Below, piece by piece: positions 52,056 to 64,000 of a stretch of DNA of 64,000 bases. The position numbers were made by a program, and so were the translations under genes. Origin of the DNA: Hanleya hanleyi (lineage: Eukaryota; Mollusca; Polyplacophora; Lepidopleurida; Hanleyidae). The stretch spans positions 1-64,000 of the forward strand of contig JAVTVY010020493.1 in the NCBI GenBank assembly GCA_036873755.1. Direction: 5' to 3'. The notes under the pieces are model-generated. The model saw only the letters and a program-made list of their open reading frames with translations, searched no databases and was not told the origin of the DNA. Each line of letters starts with the position of its first letter. The first letter of the stretch is position 1.

Positions 52056-55000
52056 TTGGGATGGGATGGCCCCCTGGTGACCATATTGGATCTTGAAATC
52101 GGACCAGGAAAGGTATCTTGCACAAATAGACCACAAGGGGAACCTGTGTACCAAATTTGACAAAGATCATAAAGGTTCATGGGGAAATCCAAGATGGCTG
52201 CCTGATGGCCACACTGGATTTTCGAATCGGACCGAAAAGGTATCTTGCACAACTAGACCCCATGGGGAACCTGTGTACCAAATTTGAGAAAGATCCATGC
52301 AGTACTTCCTGGGAAATCACGATAACAAAGGTTCGTAGGGAAATTCAAGATGGCTGCCTGCTGGCCATATTGGATTTTCGAATCGGACCAGAAAAGGTAA
52401 CTTGCACAACTAGACCCCAAGAGGAACCTGTGTACCAAATTTGAGAAATATCCATGCAGCAGTTCCTGAGAAATGACGATAAAGGTTCATGGGGAAATCC
52501 AAGATGGCTGCCTGGTGGCCATATTGGATTTTCGAATCGGACCGAAGAACGTTTCTTGCACAACTAGACCCCAAAAGGAACCTGTGTACCAAATTTGAGA
52601 AAGATCCATGCAGTACTTCCTGAGAAATCACGATAACAAAGGTTCATGGGAAAATCCGCCGCCTTGTGACCATATTGGATTTTCGAATCGAACCAGAAAA
52701 GGTATCTTGCACAACTAGACTCCAAGAGGAACCTGTGTACCAAATCTGAGAAAGATCCATGCAGCAGTTCCTGAGAAATCACGATAACAAAGGTTCATGG
52801 GGAAATCCAAGATGGCGGCCTGGTGGCCATATTGGATTTTCGAATCGGACCGAAAAAGGTATCTTGCACAACTAGACCCCATGGGGAACCTGTGTACCAA
52901 ATTTGAGAAAGATCCATGGAGTACTTCCTGAGAAATCACGATAACAAAGATTCATGGGGAAATCCAAGATGGCTGCCTGGTGGCCATATTGGATTTTCGA
53001 ATAGGACCAGAAAAGGTATCTTGCACAACTAGACCCCAAGGGGAACCTGTGTACCAAATTTGAGAAATATCCATGCGGCAGTTCCTGAGAAATCACGATA
53101 AAGGTTCATGGGGAAATCCAAGATGGCTGCCTGGTGGCCATATTGGATTTTCGAATCGGACCGAAGAACGTTTCTTGCACAACTAGATCCCAAAAGGAAC
53201 CTGTGTACCAAATTTGAGAAAGATCCATGCAGTACTTCCTGAGAAATCACGATAACAAAGGTTCATGGGAAAATCCGCCGCCTTGTGGCCATATTGGATT
53301 TTCGAATCGAACCAGAAAAGGTATCTTGCACAACTAGACTCCAAGAGGAACCTGTGTACCAAATTTGAGAAAGATCCATGCAGCAGTTCCTGAGAAATCA
53401 CGATAACAAAGGCTCATGGGGAAATCCAAGATGGCGGCCTGGTGGCCATATTGGATTTTCGAATCGGACCGAAAAAGGTATCTTGCACAACTAGACCCCA
53501 TGGGGAACCTGTGTACCAAATTTGAGAAAGATCCATGGAGTACTTCCTGAGAAATCACGATAACAAAGGTTCATGGGGAAATCCAAGATGGCTGCCTGGT
53601 GGCCATATTAAATTTTCGAATCGGGCCGAAGAAGGTTCCTTGCACAACTAGATCACTAAAGGAACCTGTGTACCAAATTTGAGAAAGATCCATGCAGCAG
53701 TTCCTGAGAAATCACGATAACAAAGCTTCATGGAGAAATCCAAGATGGCGGTCTGGTGGCCATATTGGATTTTCGAATCGGACCGAAAAAGGTATCTTGC
53801 ACAACTAGACTCCTAAAGGAAGCTGTGTACCATATTTGAGAAAGATCCATGCAGCAGTTCCTGAGAAATCGCGATAACAAGGTTTCATGGGTAAATCCAA
53901 GATGGCCGCCTTGTGGCCATATTGGATTTCCGAATCGGACCGAAGAAGGTTCCTTGCACAACTAGACCCCAAAAGGAACCTGTGTACCAAATTTGAGAAA
54001 GATCCATGCAGTACTTCCTGAGAAATCACGATAACAAAGGTTCATGGGAAAATCCAAGATGGCTGGCTGGTGGCCATATTGGATTTTCGAACCGGACCAG
54101 TAAAGGGATCTTGCACAACTAGACCCCAAGGGGAACCTGTGTACCACATTTGAGAAAGATCCATGCAGTAGTTCCTGAGAAATCGCGATAACAAGGTTTC
54201 ATGGGTAAATCCAAGATGGCCGCCTTGTGGCCATATTGGATTTTTGAATCGGACCAGAAAAGATATCTTGCACAACTAGACCCCATGGGGAACCTGTGTA
54301 CCAAATTCGAGAAAGATCCATGCAGTACTTCCTGGGAAATCACGATAACAAAGGTTCATGGGAAAATCCAAGATGGCTGCCTGGTGGCCATATTGGATTT
54401 TCGAATCGGACCAGAAAAGGTATGTTGCACAACTAAACCTCAAGGGGAAGCTGTGTACCAAATTTGAGAGAGATCCATGCAGTACTTGCTGAGAAATCAC
54501 GATAACAAAGGTTCATGGGGAAATCCAAGATGGCTGCCTGGTGGCTATATTGGATTTCCGAATCGGACCAGAAAAGGTATCTTGCACAACTAGACCCCAA
54601 GGGGAACCTGTGTACCAAGTTTGAGAAAGATCCATTCAGCAGTTCCTGAGAAATCGCGATAACAAGGTTTCATGGGGAAGATGGTCGCCTTGTGGCCATA
54701 TTGGATTTTCGAATCGAACCAGAAAAGGTATCTTGCACAACTAGACCCCAAGGGGAACTTGTGTACCACATTTGAGAAAGATCCGTGAAGCAGTTCCTGA
54801 GAAATCGCGATAACAAGGTTTCATGGTGAAATCCAAGATGGCCGCCTTTTTACCATATATCAAAGGTTCATGGGGAAATCCAAGATGGCTGCCTGGTGGC
54901 CATATTGGATTTTGGAATCGGACCGAAAAGGGTATCTTGCACAACTAGACCCCATGGAGAACCTGTGTACCAAATTTGACAAAGATCCATGCAGTACTTC

Positions 55001-58000
55001 CTGAGAAATCACGATAACAAAGGTTCATGGGGAAATCCAAGAAGGCTGCCTGGTGGCCATATTGGATTTTCGAATCGGACCAGAAAAGTTATCTTGCACA
55101 ACTAGACCTCAAGGGGAACCTGTGTACCAAATTTAAGAAAGATCCATGCAGTAGTTCCTGAGAAATCGGACCGAAAATGGTATCTTGCACAAGTAGACCA
55201 CAAGGGGAACCTGTGTACCAAATTTGACAAAGATCCATGCAGTACTTCTTGAGAAATCACGATAAAGGTTCATGGGGAAATCCAAGATGGCTGCCTGGTG
55301 GCCATATTGGATTTTCGAATCGGACCAGAAAAGGTATCTTGCACAACTAGACCCCAAAGGGAACCTGTGTACCAAATTTGAGAAATATCCATGCAGAAGT
55401 TCCTGAGAAATCGAGATAACAAGGTTTCAATGGGAAATCCAAGATGGCTGCCTGGTGGCCATATTGGATTTTCGAATCGGACCATAAAAGGTATCTTGCA
55501 CAACTAGACCCCAAGGGGAACCTGTGTACCAAATTTGAGAAAGATCCATGCAGTAGTTCCTGAGAAATCGCGATAACAAGGTTTCATGGGGAAATCCAAG
55601 ATGGCCGCCTTGTGGCCATATTGGATTTTCGAATCGGACCAGAAAGGGTATCTTGCACAACTAGACCCGATGGGGAACCTGTGTGCCAAATTTGAGAAAG
55701 ATCCATGCAGTAGTTCCTGAGAAATCGCGATAACAAGGTTTCATGGGGAAATCCAAGATGGCTGCCTGGTGGCCATATTGGTTTTCGAATCGGACCAAAA
55801 AAGGTATCTTGCACAACTAGACCCCAAGGGGAACCTGTGTACCAAATTTGAGAAAGATCCATGCAGTACTTCCTGAGAAATCACGATAACAAAGGTTCAT
55901 GGGAAAATCCGCCGCCTTGTGGCCATATTGGATTTTCGAATCGAACCAGAAAAGGTATCTTGCACAACTAGACTCCAAGAGGAACCTGTGTACCAAATCT
56001 GAGAAAGATCCATGCAGCAGTTCCTGAGAAATCACGATAACAAAGGTTCATGGGGAAATCCAAGATGGCGGCCTGGTGGCCATATTGGATTTTCGAATCG
56101 GACCGAAAAAGGTATCTTGCACAACTAGACCCCATGGGGAACCTGTGTACCAAATTTGAGAAAGATCCATGGAGTACTTCCTGAGAAATCACGATAACAA
56201 AGATTCATGGGGAAATCCAAGATGGCTGCCTGGTGGCCATATTGGATTTTCGAATAGGACCAGAAAAGGTATCTTGCACAACTAGACCCCAAGGGGAACC
56301 TGTGTACCAAATTTGAGAAATATCCATGCGGCAGTTCCTGAGAAATCACGATAAAGGTTCATGGGGAAATCCAAGATGGCTGCCTGGTGGCCATATTGGA
56401 TTTTCGAATCGGACCGAAGAACGTTTCTTGCACAACTAGATCCCAAAAGGAACCTGTGTACCAAATTTGAGAAAGATCCATGCAGTACTTCCTGAGAAAT
56501 CACGATAACAAAGGTTCATGGGAAAATCCGCCGCCTTGTGGCCATATTGGATTTTCGAATCGAACCAGAAAAGGTATCTTGCACAACTAGACTCCAAGAG
56601 GAACCTGTGTACCAAATTTGAGAAAGATCCATGCAGCAGTTCCTGAGAAATCACGATAACAAAGGCTCATGGGGAAATCCAAGATGGCGGCCTGGTGGCC
56701 ATATTGGATTTTCGAATCGGACCGAAAAAGGTATCTTGCACAACTAGACCCCATGGGGAACCTGTGTACCAAATTTGAGAAAGATCCATGGAGTACTTCC
56801 TGAGAAATCACGATAACAAAGGTTCATGGGGAAATCCAAGATGGCTGCCTGGTGGCCATATGAAATTTTCGAATCGGGCCGAAGAAGGTTCCTTGCACAA
56901 CTAGATCACTAAAGGAACCTGTGTACCAAATTTGAGAAAGATCCATGCAGCAGTTCCTGAGAAATCACGATAACAAAGCTTCATGGAGAAATCCAAGATG
57001 GCGGTCTGGTGGCCATATTGGATTTTCGAATCGGACCGAAAAAGGTATCTTGCACAACTAGACTCCTAAAGGAAGCTGTGTACCATATTTGAGAAAGATC
57101 CATGCAGCAGTTCCTGAGAAATCGCGATAACAAGGTTTCATGGGTAAATCCAAGATGGCCGCCTTGTGGCCATATTGGATTTCCGAATCGGACCGAAGAA
57201 GGTTCCTTGCACAACTAGACCCCAAAAGGAACCTGTGTACCAAATTTGAGAAAGATCAATGCAGTACTTCCTGAGAAATCACGATAACAAAGGTTCATGG
57301 GAAAATCCAAGATGGCTGCCTGGTGGCCATATTGGATTTTCGAACCGGACCAGTAAAGGGATCTTGCACAACTAGACCCCAAGGGGAACCTGTGTACCAC
57401 ATTTGAGAAAGATCCATGCAGTAGTTCCTGAGAAATCGCGATAACAAGGTTTCATGGGTAAATCCAAGATGGCGTCCTTGTGGCCATATTGGATTTTTGA
57501 ATCGGACCAGAAAAGATATCTTGCACAACTAGACCCCATGGGGAACCTGTGTACCAAATTCGAGAAAGATCCATGCAGTACTTCCTGAGAAATCACGATA
57601 ACAAAGGTTCATGGGAAAATCCAAGATGGCTGCCTGGTGGCCATATTGGATTTTCGAATCGGACCAGAAAAGGTATGTTGCACAACTAAACCTCAAGGGG
57701 AAGCTGTGTACCAAATTTGAGAGAGATCCATGCAGTACTTGCTGAGAAATCACGATAACAAAGGTTCATGGGGAAATCCAAGATGGCTGCCTGGTGGCTA
57801 TATTGGATTTCCGAATCGGACCAGAAAAGGTATCTTGCACAACTAGACCCCAAGGGGAACCTGTGTGCCAAGTTTGAGAAAGATCCATTCAGCAGTTCCT
57901 GAGAAATCGCGATAACAAGGTTTCATGGGGAAGATGGTCGCCTTGTGGCCATATTGGATTTTCGAATCGAACCAGAAAAGGTATCTTGCACAACTAGACC

Positions 58001-60400
58001 CCAAGGGGAACTTGTGTACCACATTTGAGAAAGATCCGTGAAGCAGTTCCTGAGAAATCGCGATAACAAGGTTTCATGGTGAAATCCAAGATGGCCGCCT
58101 TGTTACCATATATCAAAGGTTCATGGGGAAATCCAAGATGGCTGCCTGGTGGCCATATTGGATTTTGGAATCGGACCGAAAAGGGTATCTTGCACAACTA
58201 GACCCCATGGAGAACCTGTGTACCAAATTTGACAAAGATCCATGCAGTACTTCCTGAGAAATCACGATAACAAAGGTTCATGGGGAAATCCAAGAAGGCT
58301 GCCTGGTGGCCATATTGGATTTTCGAATCGGACCAGAAAAGTTATCTTGCACAACTAGACCTCAAGGGGAACCTGTGTACCAAATTTAAGAAAGATCCAT
58401 GCAGTAGTTCCTGAGAAATCGGACCGAAAATGGTATCTTGCACAAGTAGACCACAAGGGGAACCTGTGTACCAAATTTGACAAAGATCCATGCAGTACTT
58501 CTTGAGAAATCACGATAAAGGTTCATGGGGAAATCCAAGATGGCTGCCTGGTGGCCATATTGGATTTTCGAATCGGACCAGAAAAGGTATCTTGCACAAC
58601 TAGACCCCAAGAGGAACCTGTGTACAAAATTTGAGAAATATCCATGCAGGAGTTCCTGAGAAATCACGATAAAGGTTAATGGGGAAATCCAAGATGGCTG
58701 CCTGGTGGCCATATTGGATTTTCGAATCGGACCGAAGAAGGTTTCTTGCACAACTAGACCCCAAAAGGAACCTGTGTACCAAATTTGAGAAAGATCCATG
58801 CAGTACTTCGTGAGAAATAACGATAACAAAGGTTCATGGGAAAATCCAAGGTGGCTGCCTGTTGGCCAAATTGGGTTCTCGAATCGGACCAGAAAGGGTA
58901 TCTTGCAAAACTAGACCCCAAGGGGAACCTGTCTACCAAATTTGAGAAAGATCCATGCAGTAGTTCCTCAGAAATCGCGATAACAAGGTTTCATGGGGCA
59001 AATCCAAGATGGCCGCCTTGTGGCCATATTGGATTTTCGAATCGAACCAGAAAAGGTATCTTGCACAACTAGACCCCAAGAGGAACCTGTGTACCAAATT
59101 TGAGAAAGATCCATGCAGCAGTTCCTGAGAAATCACGATAACAAAGGTTCATGGGGAAATCCAAGATGGCGGACTGGTGGCCATATTGGATTTTCGAATC
59201 GGACCGAAAAAGATATCTTGCGCAACTAGACCCCATGGGAAATCTGTGTACTAAATTTGAGAAAGATCGATGAAGTACTTCCTGAGAAATCACGATAACA
59301 AAGGTTCATGGGGAAATCCAAGATGGCTGCCTGGTGGCCATATTGGATTTTCGAATCGGACCAGAAAAGATATCTTGCACAACTAGACCCCAAGGGGAAC
59401 CTGTGTACCACATTTGAGAAAGATCCATGCAGTAGTTCCTGAGAAATCGCGATAACAAGGTTTCATGGGGAAATCAAAGATGACCGCCTTGTGGCCATAT
59501 TGGATTTTTGAATCGGACCAGAAAAGGTATCTTGCACAACTAGACCCCGAGAGGAACCTGTGTACCAAATTTGAGAAAGATCCATGCAGCAGTTCCTGAG
59601 AAATCGCGATAACAATGTTTCATGGGGAAATCCAAGATGGCCGCCTTGTGGGCATATTGGATTTTCGAATCGAACCAGAAAAGGTATCTTGCACAACTAG
59701 ACCCCAAGGGGAACCTGTGTACCACATTTGAGAAAGATCCATGAAGTAGTTCCTGAGAAATCGCGATAACAAGGTTTCATGGGGAAATCCAAGATGGCCG
59801 CCTTGCGACCTTATTGGATTTTCGAATCGGACCAGAAAAGGTATCTTGCACAACTAGACCCCAAAAGGAACCTGTGTACAAAATTTGAGAAAGATCCATG
59901 CAGCAGTTCCTGAGAAATCACGATAACAAAGGTTCATGGGGAAATCCAAGATGGCTGCCTGGTGGCCATATTGGATTATGGAATCGGACCGAAAAAGGTA
60001 TCTTGCACAACTAGACCTCAAGGGGAACCTGTGTACCAAATTTGAGAAAGATCCATGCAGTCGTTTCTGAGAAATGACGATAACAAGGTTTCATGGGGAA
60101 ATCCAAGATGGCCGCCTTGTGGCCATATTGGATTTGCGAATCGGACCAGAAAAGGTATCTTGCACAGCTGGACCCCAAGAGGAATCTGCGTACCAAATTT
60201 GAGAAAGATCCATGCAGCAGTTCCTGAGACATCACGATAACAAGGTTTCATGGGGAAATCCAAGATGGCCACCTTCTGGCCATATTCGATTTTCGAATCG
60301 GACCAGAAAAGGTATCTTGCACAACTAGACCCCAAGGGGAACCTGTGTACCAAATTTGAGAAAGATCCATGCAGTAGGTCCTGAGAAATCGCGATAACAA
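52056..60400. repeat. 157-bp satellite array, about 53 units
   Basis: The unit holds ccaagatggctgcctggtgg, ccatattggattttcgaatc, ggtatcttgcacaactagac, gaacctgtgtaccaaatttg, agaaagatccatgcagta and gagaaatcacgataacaaag. Some units have 2-7-bp deletions (154, 151). The shared block design and the end at 60,401-60,488 resemble the core of molluscan pearl-type elements. Open frames on the minus strand repeat with the unit and change frame each time, so they are not genes. Confidence 0.95.
52573..58605. repeat. 3,253-bp higher-order duplication inside the satellite
   Basis: Bases 52,573-55,825 and 55,826-58,605 match almost perfectly at an offset of 3,253, including private variants such as a deleted unit (aaatccgccgcc), gtctaccaaggt-type variants and a broken unit with accatatatcaaagg (54,850 and 58,105). 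Few differences are visible (for example ccatattaaatt versus ccatatgaaatt). The second copy ends earlier. Confidence 0.85.
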
Positions 60401-60488
60401 GAATTGTTTACGGACGGACGACGGACGGACGACAGACCACGGACAAAAAGCGATTTGAACAGCCCACCATCTGGTGATGGTGGGCTAA
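60401..60488 (+). mobile_element. Pearl/Helitron-like 3' end: ACGG repeats, hairpin, CTAA
   Basis: attgtttacggacggacgac with further acggacgg text, then aaaaagcgatttgaac, then a perfect 11-bp hairpin (agcccaccatc, loop tggt, gatggtgggct at 60,461-60,486) overlapping a final CTAA at 60,485-60,488. Molluscan pearl elements combine a roughly 160-bp tandem core, an ACGG microsatellite and a 3' palindrome in this order. Confidence 0.7.
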
Positions 60489-63400
60489 AAATGATCTTTG
60501 AAAGTTTTCCTGTAGTTTGCTAATAATGTAATATAATAACATACACTCGAATAATGCAGGCTAAAAACCCTCGAGATTTATATAGCGGCTTACGCAATTG
60601 GAATATCTGTAACCATTGCACCAGAGTTTACTTAAATTGGTGCTGTTACTTAAACTGACTTAGGTGACGTAGATCGTCGATTTCTCCATATGCTTTCGCA
60701 TATATGCTCATACTTAAATTCTACATGTCGCATTAAGATTCTACTCAGAGAATAATATGCAATGTATATTGTTATATTTTTCAGGGCGCAGGAACGATTT
60801 ACGGGTGGATGAGTTCATTTGTATTACGAACTGGTTTACGAAAATAAACTCTTTGGTATAAAAGATGTTTTGTGTCCCCTTACTATTAAATTTCGGGTCA
60901 GATGGCTACAAGACACAGGTGGAACCAGCAATTGAACCAACCAATATGGTTCCATATATTGATAAGAAATTCACATGGAACCTAATAGATTTTTATATAT
61001 TCCAGTTTTAAACATTTGATTGGTCAATTTGCTCAAATCTCGAATTTTCATTGGCCTATGACAATCATAGAGGTTCACTGCACCTAAATGTGGTTCTAAA
61101 TATGACCATTTTGGTCCTATATTTGGTTCCATCTGTAAAACACCAGCTCATCTTAAAGTGAAAAATTTATCGATGTTTTGAGATGATAATAAGAAATACA
61201 TTTTCCACTGAAATATTCCGTAATTTGAGGGAATCTAGATTGGAAGGAATACATTATCTGAGAAGCGTATATAGAATTCAGCCTACGGTAATAAACACCC
61301 TAACAACGACTCGAGAATTTACAATTCAAAATACATTTCAAACACGAAAACGTTATTTTTGTATTTATAATCTATACCAATTTATGGTATGTATTCTCTA
61401 TTCGGGCCATAATTTAAACGTCGCTTGCATCGCGGTGCTTGCTATGCATGTGGTTCTATATATCTATTATTATAAAGGCGACTTTGTTAATCAGACGGCT
61501 TCCTTCGCGAGAGAACGGCTTAACACACAAGGGTGCATTACGCCTCATCTGAAATCTCTCACAGCTGGGAGTGTCATAGGGATATTCAGCAAGCGTGCCG
61601 GACGCCCAGTGGAGACCAAAATTCGATTTATTACCTGCCCAGTAAGGACTAGAATTCCTTGGCTCAAAGCTTACTGGTCGGTCAAACGGATGACTGACAA
61701 AAAAAATCAGGTGTTGGGGGTCTGAGGGAGCAGACCGTTCATACTAGATATGAGAGTATCAGCAGCAAGACTCTGGATGTGAGTGATGGGCGAAAGGAGA
61801 AGAATCTAGCTCAGAAAGTGCACGCTACGCGGGCACATACGACAGATCATTTCAAATATGTGCAGGAAACGATGTTGTGTACATACTTGTTGAGGTTGTA
61901 TGTGTTATGCCCGGGTTAAAGAGATACAATCATGCAGAACCCACATTCAGTAGGAAGCTAAGAAATTGTATTTTTCTACGTTATACGTATGTATATTTGA
62001 TAGACCATTTAATGTTAAGAGGGAGAGTAATTGCTGAAGCGGTATGTAGAATCCTTCGGGTATGTAAGTATAAGAATCAGATTGGACATTCAGTATCTAG
62101 CCATGGTCCAAATTTTGTTTCCATACGTTTCAACTATATATACGGCAAAATATGACGGGTGGGGAAATTTCTTGCTTATTTTAGTATAATTCACTGTAAG
62201 GAACGATACGTTGACCAGTTTGTAATAGCGAAGAGGAGGGAATGTAAAATATGCGATTTCCACTGGACTTGATGCCGTATCTCACATCATTTCATTTTTA
62301 TTCTCCATTGACTGGATTTCACAAGAGCAGGCATGGTTCACTTTTCGTTTCGTTTATTAGGTGCCTGCGTTCCAACTTACCGGCCAGTCGCGAGCCATCG
62401 ATGCAAGCGACAGACTGAAATCTTGACAATAGGGCCAGCGTCAATCTGATTAAAAACAGATCCACGTTCGGAAACGTCGTGAAAAATATGTTACTAATAT
62501 CCTATTCCATTATTCAAAGTATATGGACAAATATATTAATTATCGATAGTATGGACCTGTTACTCAGTAAATGCGATAAATACCTAGTCTGCACCTTTGT
62601 CTGCTCCATGGGTAGAGCAAGTGCAGTCGGTGAGATATATTGAAGTACAGGTTCGTACGGAGTGGATATATTGCTACCGCTCCAGGAAAAAGTGGGCGTG
62701 ACCGCAAGCACTGGGCTCGCGGCGCGACTGAACTGAACGGAGATTGCCGAATTTGACTGAAATTGTAAAGGTAGTTGGAAGGACACTAAAATTCAGCGTC
62801 TTTGAACGATTTACGGCCCATATTTTATGGATTATTAGAATCTTTGGGTGGTAACATAAAGAATTAGCCTCTAAAGAATAAAATAGAGGTGAAATATAGA
62901 GGTAGGCCAATTTCTGTAAAACGTATGCGGATTATCGAGAGGAGGTCGTACGGAAGTGAGCCACCATATCTGATCTATTGTTGACGATACCCCACAGCTA
63001 ATTAACTGCCAAACTGTGGAGCGAGTGATGAAACTTCACCAGTGAAGAGCTCTGTTCCGTTTGAATTGTAGTCTTCCCTGGACAGACGACAAAACGATAA
63101 CAATCTGCAAACTGGTGGTCTAACAGGCGCACTGATTGGCTAAATTCGAATGATGACGTCCTCCATTGGAAGCGCTGTGATTGGTTGGTCTATTTTCAGA
63201 TAACCTCTACAGGGAGGAAGATCTAACTCTCGATAATAGCAGGCCCAGTACTATACAAGCTTCTAGTTCGTAATTCAATATTCAGCCGTCGTCCGTAAAG
63301 AATTTCCGCGTCCATAATCCAAGGATCATATAGCAGCATTATCATCCAATTCAAAACGAACAATTATATCACATATAAATCTAGGCTAGTTTCCTGCAAG

Positions 63401-64000
63401 GGAGAATCAGTCAACAGTTTTCAATGATACCGAGTCCAAGATCCGGTCGTAATTGTTCATATGAACACCATAAGGATCTTGAAGTAAATAGGTTCATACG
63501 GCCCCTTGTGCCGGGTTAAACGGCATTACACACCTGCCATGACAAGTAACGCCATAGATCTTGTATGATGCGCTCGTATGTGATAGTTTGCGATATGTGT
63601 CGCCAAATTTGACAAATCTTGAGTGGAGGTGCTTGATGGTATAGCCCTGTTTTATAAGTTTGCGCAATAATGTTTTGTAATGTTCTGTTCATTTTAATGG
63701 AGATATAGGTCTTAATATGATGTGCCGTTTCCTTCAAATCTAGTGAAGCTGGATATATATCCTTCACTGCGTCGTTTATGTGGTGATTATCCACAGCGAG
63801 AAGATCGTCTAAATAGCGTTTTGGTGACTGAGAAGGAAAAGGCTTATAACTGGTCGGTTTCTAAAGCGCCTGCATTCAGTATAAGAAAATGGGTGCACGA
63901 TTTGTACCCCTTTGAGTACCTATATGCTGTTCATATATGTTGCCAAATTTCAGAGAGATATTATTAATGAGAAATTCAAGCAACTCTACGAACAAAGAAA
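60489..64000. other. No supported gene; dispersed repeat at about 63,270-63,530
   Basis: The open frame at 61,183-61,725 has no recognisable domain. Bases 61,010-61,090 carry tttgattggtca..ttttcattggc, related to 23,170 and 48,740. Bases 63,270-63,530 (ttcagccgtcgtccgtaaag, gaatttccgcgtccataatc, ttgttcatatgaacac, aaggatcttgaa) match the repeated block in the peptide-gene introns at 32,500-32,860 and 36,540-36,890. Confidence 0.4.

Noticed and set aside
52253..60353. Dozens of minus-strand open frames of 60-147 codons with similar proteins
   Set aside because: They repeat with the 157-bp unit, which is not a multiple of three, so each frame runs only until the next shift. They have no independent start signals. 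They are by-products of the satellite.
61183..61725. 180-codon open frame
   Set aside because: No recognisable domain, odd composition and no splice or promoter context. Long frames of this size are expected by chance in 64 kb.
63516..63794. Minus-strand 92-codon frame with DIYPASLDLKET as a possible viral or reverse-transcriptase relic
   Set aside because: Only a dozen residues look familiar and the remainder does not follow any family I can name.

Overview
The window looks like nuclear DNA of an invertebrate animal, most likely a gastropod mollusc. It is intron-rich with GT-AG splice signals and crowded with decayed mobile elements. These include a Maverick/Polinton, a Ty3/gypsy element, Penelope-like and L1-Tx1-like fragments, SINEs with the GCGACGTTAAA tail common in molluscs, and a Helitron-like 'pearl' repeat with a 157-bp tandem core and an ACGG-rich end. 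The species cannot be named from the sequence.

Positions 1 to about 20,330 hold a decayed Maverick/Polinton, an integrated adenovirus-like DNA element. Its capsid module lies at 1-2,408 (penton-like protein, VI/X-like core protein, hexon-like major capsid protein, protease remnant). Its second module lies at 13,167-19,185 (small ORF, histone-fold-like ORF, RING-finger gene, an unknown minus-strand gene, DNA polymerase B without its palm). A 9.1-kb gypsy element (3,388-12,519) with nearly identical LTRs lies between them. Two histone-mRNA-type 3'-end stem-loops, one per strand, lie in the Maverick part.

Positions 20,330-28,000 are mostly featureless, with an L1-Tx1-like endonuclease fragment, SINE tails and a Maverick-type integrase relic on the minus strand.

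Positions 28,914-45,729 carry the main host gene. I read it as an 11-exon secreted multi-peptide precursor. One signal-peptide exon is followed by five repeats of an exon pair of 115 and 47 nt (54 codons). Each repeat makes one peptide of about 50 residues with a CxxxC-x10-CxxxC framework, bounded by KR in front and G-RKR behind, so C-terminal amidation is expected. Exon phases agree at every junction and the only in-frame stop is in the last exon, giving 291 residues. The repeats arose by roughly 3.2-kb genomic duplications. Four of the five 115-nt exons are identical. The introns hold fold-back elements, fossil exons, a Helitron-like insertion and a truncated extra exon.

Positions 46,000-64,000 have no gene I can support. 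They contain a minisatellite, a 236-bp palindrome, 3.4 copies of a 505-bp unit that also occurs singly on both sides of the Maverick, and an 8.3-kb array of a 157-bp repeat (about 53 units) with a 3,253-bp higher-order duplication. The array ends in a hairpin plus CTAA.
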